Shown: positions 60,195 to 64,000 of the stretch, one piece after another | Layout of the letters: the number at the start of each line of letters is the position of its first letter | How positions within the stretch are numbered: the first letter of the stretch is position 1 | Assembly: GCF_030929555.1 (NCBI RefSeq) | Contig: NZ_JAVFVT010000031.1 | Coordinates: 1 to 64,000, forward strand | Source: Paenibacillus sp. LHD-117 | GTDB lineage: Bacteria; Bacillota; Bacilli; Paenibacillales; Paenibacillaceae | DNA length: 64,000 nucleotides | Direction: 5' to 3' | Position numbers and translations under genes: made by a program | The notes under the pieces: generated by a model | Told to the model about the DNA's origin: nothing | Seen by the model: only the letters and a program-made list of their open reading frames with translations | Databases searched by the model: none

Positions 60195-60991
60195 TGCTGA
60201 AGATCGACGGTGTTTCCAAATTGTTTAATCCCGGCACGGTTGACGAGAAGATTGCGCTTATGAACGCGAACCTCCATTTGAAGCCCGGAGATTTCGTTAC
60301 TGTAATCGGGAGCAACGGCGCAGGCAAATCGACTCTCATGAATATTATCTCTGGCGTCATGAAACCCGATGCAGGCAAGATTTTCATTGAAGGCAAGGAT
60401 GTCAGCGAACTGACCGAATTTACGCGTAGCAGATGGATCGGCCGTGTATTCCAAGATCCGATGGCCGGCACGGCACCTCGAATGACGATTGAGGAAAATT
60501 TGGCAATCGCATATAAACGCGGCAAGAAACGCGGATTCTCTTTAGGAGTAACCGGCAAGACGCGCAAAATTTTCCGAGAAGAACTGCATCGTCTCGGCAT
60601 CGGCCTCGAGAACCGCATGGGCGCGAAGGTCGGGCTATTGTCCGGCGGCGAACGCCAGGCGCTCAGCCTGCTCATGGCGACGTTCACGCGTCCTCAGATC
60701 CTGTTGCTCGACGAACATACAGCTGCGCTTGACCCGGCTCGCGCCGAGCTTGTCACGAAACTAACGGAAGCGATCGTGCGCGAGCTGAATCTAACGACGT
60801 TGATGGTCACGCATAATATGGAACAAGCGATTCGCCTCGGCAACCGCTTGATCATGATGGACAAAGGCAAGATCATTCTGCAGGTCGACGAAGATCGAAA
60901 GAAAGAAGATCTGACCGTAGATCGTTTGCTCGGCGAGTTCGAGCAAATCAGCGGCAAGAAGATGGCCGACGATCGGGTCGTGTTGGGATAG
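60194..60991 (+). CDS. ABC transporter ATP-binding protein (TrpZ/LivG-like)
   Basis: This 265-residue ATPase has Walker A GSNGAGKST, a Q-loop at VFQDPMAGTAP, signature LLSGGERQALSLLMA, Walker B ILLLDEHTAALDP and the switch histidine in MVTHNMEQ. The ATG at 60194 overlaps the permease stop; a GTG three bases earlier is an alternative. It completes the importer, unlike the three other importers in this window. Confidence 0.92.
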   Translation: MLKIDGVSKLFNPGTVDEKIALMNANLHLKPGDFVTVIGSNGAGKSTLMNIISGVMKPDAGKIFIEGKDVSELTEFTRSRWIGRVFQDPMAGTAPRMTIEENLAIAYKRGKKRGFSLGVTGKTRKIFREELHRLGIGLENRMGAKVGLLSGGERQALSLLMATFTRPQILLLDEHTAALDPARAELVTKLTEAIVRELNLTTLMVTHNMEQAIRLGNRLIMMDKGKIILQVDEDRKKEDLTVDRLLGEFEQISGKKMADDRVVLG

Positions 60992-61038
60992 ATGAGCGTA
61001 GCTTCATGCTTAAGAGAAGGTATGGCTTCCGGTCGCTG

Positions 61039-61090
61039 TTAAACATCGTGTTCCTTCATTGTATTGTTAAGGTTGGAACACGACGTTTAA
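61039..61090 (+). repeat. Long inverted repeat after the importer operon
   Basis: TTAAACATCGTGTTCC (61039-61054) and GGAACACGACGTTTAA (61075-61090) pair over 16 bases with one G-U wobble. No T run follows, so it is not a classic terminator. It may be a processing hairpin or palindromic element. Confidence 0.65.
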
Positions 61091-61204
61091 AGGCGAACGT
61101 AAACTCCTCCAGCTATACCTTCTCTCCAACTCTCGCAACCCTCCTCCGCTATTCAAAACCAAAATTGTCGCCTTCTTGCGGTAGCAAGAAGAAAGAAAAC
61201 AAGT

Positions 61205-61270
61205 AAACCGCTCAATCCGTGCATGGATGCTCGTCATCCATTCCGGGATGGAGCGGTTTTTTCTTTTTGC
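61205..61270 (+). terminator. Terminator before the rpsJ operon
   Basis: AAACCGCTC (61205-61213) pairs with GAGCGGTTT (61251-61259) and encloses ATGGATG/CATCCAT; TTTTCTTTTT follows. The region 61091-61204 holds no gene. Confidence 0.88.
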
Positions 61271-61410
61271 CGCCATCGATTTACTATGTTATAGAAGAAA
61301 CGCGAAAGCGATTGGAGCATGCTCCGGTGATCGCGCAGCTTTAGTCGTATACCAAGCCCAGAGCGGTTTTCGGGAAATCCTTCTTTTATTCGTGAAACAA
61401 AATGTTTTAG

Positions 61411-61439
61411 TTGCAATCGCCCGCCCAATCCGATATAAT
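61411..61439 (+). promoter_or_regulatory. rpsJ (S10) operon promoter
   Basis: TTGCAA and consensus TATAAT are exactly 17 bases apart, with transcription expected from about 61446. Confidence 0.85.
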
Positions 61440-61445
61440 ATTGAC

Positions 61446-61884
<439 letters not shown>

Positions 61885-61935
61885 TTCGCACGAACATCCG
61901 TATATACGATCATAGAGAGGAAATGAGGTGTCAAC

Positions 61936-62559
61936 ATGAAAGGTATCTTAGGGAAAAAACTAGGAATGACTCAAGTTTTTACTGCTGAAGGTAACGTAGT
62001 TCCAGTAACGGTAATCGAAGCTGGTCCAAACGTTGTTCTTCAGAAGAAAACTGTCGAAACTGACGGATATGAGTCCGTACAGCTCGGTTTTGCCGATAAG
62101 AAAGAAAAAAGATCTACCAAACCGGAGATCGGTCACGCTAAGAAAGCAGGCGCGACTCCTAAGCGCTACGTTCGCGAAATTCGCGGAATCAACCTTGGCG
62201 AGTATGAAGTTGGCCAGGAAGTGAAGGCTAACCTGTTCGCGGAGGGCGAATTTGTTGACGTAACAGGTATTTCGAAAGGTAAAGGCTTTGCCGGCGTTAT
62301 CAAACGTTGGGGACAAAGCACGGGTCCTATGTCTCACGGTTCCCGTTACCACCGCGGGCCGGGTTCGATGGGTTCCATCCAAGCCAACCGCGTACCGAAA
62401 GGCAAACACCTTCCAGGCCACATGGGTCACGAGACAATCACGATCCAGAAGCTTGAAGTTATCCGCGTCGATGCGGAACGCAACGTCATTCTCGTTAAAG
62501 GCTCCGTACCTGGACCTAAGAACGGATTCGTTAAAGTAAAACAAACGGTTAAGAACTAA
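61936..62559 (+). CDS. rplC: 50S ribosomal protein L3
   Basis: This 207-residue protein begins [15 protein letters not shown] and has [30 protein letters not shown], the loop that reaches the peptidyl-transferase centre. GAGGAAATGAGGTG precedes the ATG. Confidence 0.98.
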   Translation: MKGILGKKLGMTQVFTAEGNVVPVTVIEAGPNVVLQKKTVETDGYESVQLGFADKKEKRSTKPEIGHAKKAGATPKRYVREIRGINLGEYEVGQEVKANLFAEGEFVDVTGISKGKGFAGVIKRWGQSTGPMSHGSRYHRGPGSMGSIQANRVPKGKHLPGHMGHETITIQKLEVIRVDAERNVILVKGSVPGPKNGFVKVKQTVKN

Positions 62560-62589
62560 TCGTTCTTAAGAAGAAAGGAGGAACACGAA

Positions 62590-63213
62590 ATGCCTAAAGT
62601 AACAGTATTCAATGTGAGCGGTTCGCAGGTTGGCGAATTGGAATTGGCCGAGAACGTATTCGGAATCGAGCCTAACACTCACGTTATGCATAGCGCAGTC
62701 GTTCTGCAGCAAGCTGCGGAGCGTCAAGGAACGCACAAAACGAAAGGCCGCTCCGAAGTACGCGGCGGCGGTCGCAAGCCTTGGAAACAAAAAGGCACTG
62801 GCCGCGCGCGTCAAGGTTCCATTCGCTCCCCGCAATGGGTTGGCGGCGGCACTGTATTCGGACCTACGCCTCGTTCGTACGGCTTCAAATTGCCTAAGAA
62901 GGTTCGTCGTCTTGCGATTAAATCCGCATTGTCTTCCAAAGTGATCGCGAACAACATCATCGTTCTGGATCAACTGACATTCGCGGCTCCTAAGACGAAA
63001 GAATTCAAGAGCATTCTGAACAACCTGAAAGCCGATCGCAAGGCTTTGGTTGTAACAGCTAACTATGAGGATAATGTAGCATTGTCCGCACGCAACATCC
63101 CTGGTGTGAAGTTCGTCGCAGCTGACGGCATCAATGTTCGCGATGTGCTTGTGTATGACAAGCTGATCATCACCAAAGAAGCAGTAGAGAAAGTACAGGA
63201 GGTGCTTGCGTAA
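62590..63213 (+). CDS. rplD: 50S ribosomal protein L4
   Basis: This 207-residue protein has the extended tunnel loop [42 protein letters not shown] precedes the ATG. Its stop overlaps the rplW start by one base. Confidence 0.98.
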   Translation: MPKVTVFNVSGSQVGELELAENVFGIEPNTHVMHSAVVLQQAAERQGTHKTKGRSEVRGGGRKPWKQKGTGRARQGSIRSPQWVGGGTVFGPTPRSYGFKLPKKVRRLAIKSALSSKVIANNIIVLDQLTFAAPKTKEFKSILNNLKADRKALVVTANYEDNVALSARNIPGVKFVAADGINVRDVLVYDKLIITKEAVEKVQEVLA

Positions 63214-63506
63214 TGAAAAATCCACGCGATATTATCAAGCGCCCGGTTATTACGGAACGTACGAGCGATTTCATGGCTGCCAAACGTTATGTGTTTGAAG
63301 TAGACCTTCGCGCGAACAAAACCGAAATCAAACAAGCTATTGAACAAATCTTTAACGTAAAAGTAACCGGCGTGAACACAATGCGTGTAGCGGGTAAACC
63401 GAAACGTTATGGCAGACATAGCGGATACAGACCTGACTGGAAAAAAGCAATCGTTCAGCTGAGCGCTGACAGCAAAGAACTCGAGTTCTTTGAAACGTCT
63501 GTTTAG
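63213..63506 (+). CDS. rplW: 50S ribosomal protein L23
   Basis: This 97-residue protein at the exit tunnel has [42 protein letters not shown] and [20 protein letters not shown]. It starts on the last base of the rplD stop (TAATG); AGGAGGTG lies inside the end of rplD. Confidence 0.98.
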   Translation: MKNPRDIIKRPVITERTSDFMAAKRYVFEVDLRANKTEIKQAIEQIFNVKVTGVNTMRVAGKPKRYGRHSGYRPDWKKAIVQLSADSKELEFFETSV

Positions 63507-63523
63507 AAAAGGAGGGAATACAA

Positions 63524-64000
63524 GTGCCAATCAAAAAGTACAAACCGACCTCTCCAGCTCGTCGTGCGATGTCCGTATCGACATTCGAGGAAATCACGAC
63601 AAGCACACCGGAGAAATCGTTGCTTGCGCCGCTCTTCAAAAAAGCAGGCCGTAACAACCAAGGTAAAATTACGGTTCGCCACCATGGCGGCGGACATAAA
63701 CGTAAATATCGTATCATTGATTTCAAACGTACCAAAGACGGTATCGTAGGTAACGTAGCGACGATCGAATACGATCCGAACCGTACCTCGAACATCGCTT
63801 TGATCCACTACGTTGACGGCGCGAAAGCTTACATCATCGCACCGAAGGGCCTTAAAGTGGGCGATCAAGTCGTTTCCGGACCTGACTCGGACATCAAAAT
63901 CGGCAACACGTTGCCGCTTAAGAACATCCCTGTCGGTACAGTTATCCACAACATCGAGTTGAAACCGGGCAAAGGCGGCCAATTGGTTCGCGCAGCTGGT
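63524..64000 (+). CDS. rplB: 50S ribosomal protein L2 (partial, runs off the window)
   Basis: The first 159 residues of L2 are present: [46 protein letters not shown] and [26 protein letters not shown]. The start is GTG with AAAGGAGGG upstream. The full protein is usually about 276 residues. Confidence 0.97.
   Translation, partial: MPIKKYKPTSPARRAMSVSTFEEITTSTPEKSLLAPLFKKAGRNNQGKITVRHHGGGHKRKYRIIDFKRTKDGIVGNVATIEYDPNRTSNIALIHYVDGAKAYIIAPKGLKVGDQVVSGPDSDIKIGNTLPLKNIPVGTVIHNIELKPGKGGQLVRAAG

Overview
The window looks like a chromosomal segment of a spore-forming Bacillota of the Paenibacillaceae (Paenibacillus- or Cohnella-like), probably near the replication origin. This rests on gene order (ctsR-mcsA-mcsB-clpC-radA-disA ... 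yacL-ispD-ispF-gltX-cysE-cysS-mrnC-rlmB-rae1-sigH-rpmG-secE-nusG-rplKAJL-rpoBC-rpsL-rpsG-fusA-tuf-rpsJ-rplC-rplD-rplW-rplB), fairly GC-rich codon use, an S-layer (SLH) surface protein and Gram-positive type regulatory RNAs (Cys T-box, L10 leader). The genus is an inference.

Positions 1-330 hold the end of an rRNA operon (23S 3' end, 5S, terminator). A 390-base gap with several perfect hairpins follows.

Positions 721-12820 form a heme-iron acquisition island. On the minus strand lie a small secreted NEAT-like protein and a 1180-residue SLH protein with several NEAT-type domains. On the plus strand lie a binding lipoprotein, a FecCD-type permease and an IsdG/IsdI-type heme oxygenase. After a terminator, a second plus-strand operon starts at a perfect Fur box and encodes a membrane-anchored NEAT protein, IsdE, an IsdF-like permease and an HssR-HssS two-component system. 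No transport ATPase, sortase or HrtAB efflux pump is present. The logic would be capture of heme at the S-layer, relay through NEAT domains to lipoproteins, import, ring opening, and a heme sensor encoded in the same iron-repressed transcript.

Positions 12843-14478 carry a lone aldehyde dehydrogenase with its own promoter and terminator. Then come the CtsR-controlled protein quality-control operon, with an unusual multi-hairpin element between mcsA and mcsB, followed by radA (23-base palindrome in its leader), disA and pssA.

Positions 23161-29781 are a carbohydrate module: a LacI-type repressor divergent from a glycogen-debranching-like glycosidase, a sugar-binding lipoprotein and two MalF/MalG-type permeases, with two matching operators in the divergent region and no ATPase gene. 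Positions 29814-39751 are housekeeping: a small cysteine-containing protein, yacL, isoprenoid genes, gltX, a T-box with a TGC (Cys) specifier ahead of cysE-cysS, mrnC, rlmB, rae1 and sigH.

Positions 40113-64000 are the transcription and translation superoperons. Two insertions stand out. Between rpoC and rpsL, where Bacillales usually carry an L7Ae-family gene, there is a pair of unknown genes whose N-terminal segments are paralogous. Between tuf and rpsJ there is a complete three-gene ABC importer. The window ends inside rplB.
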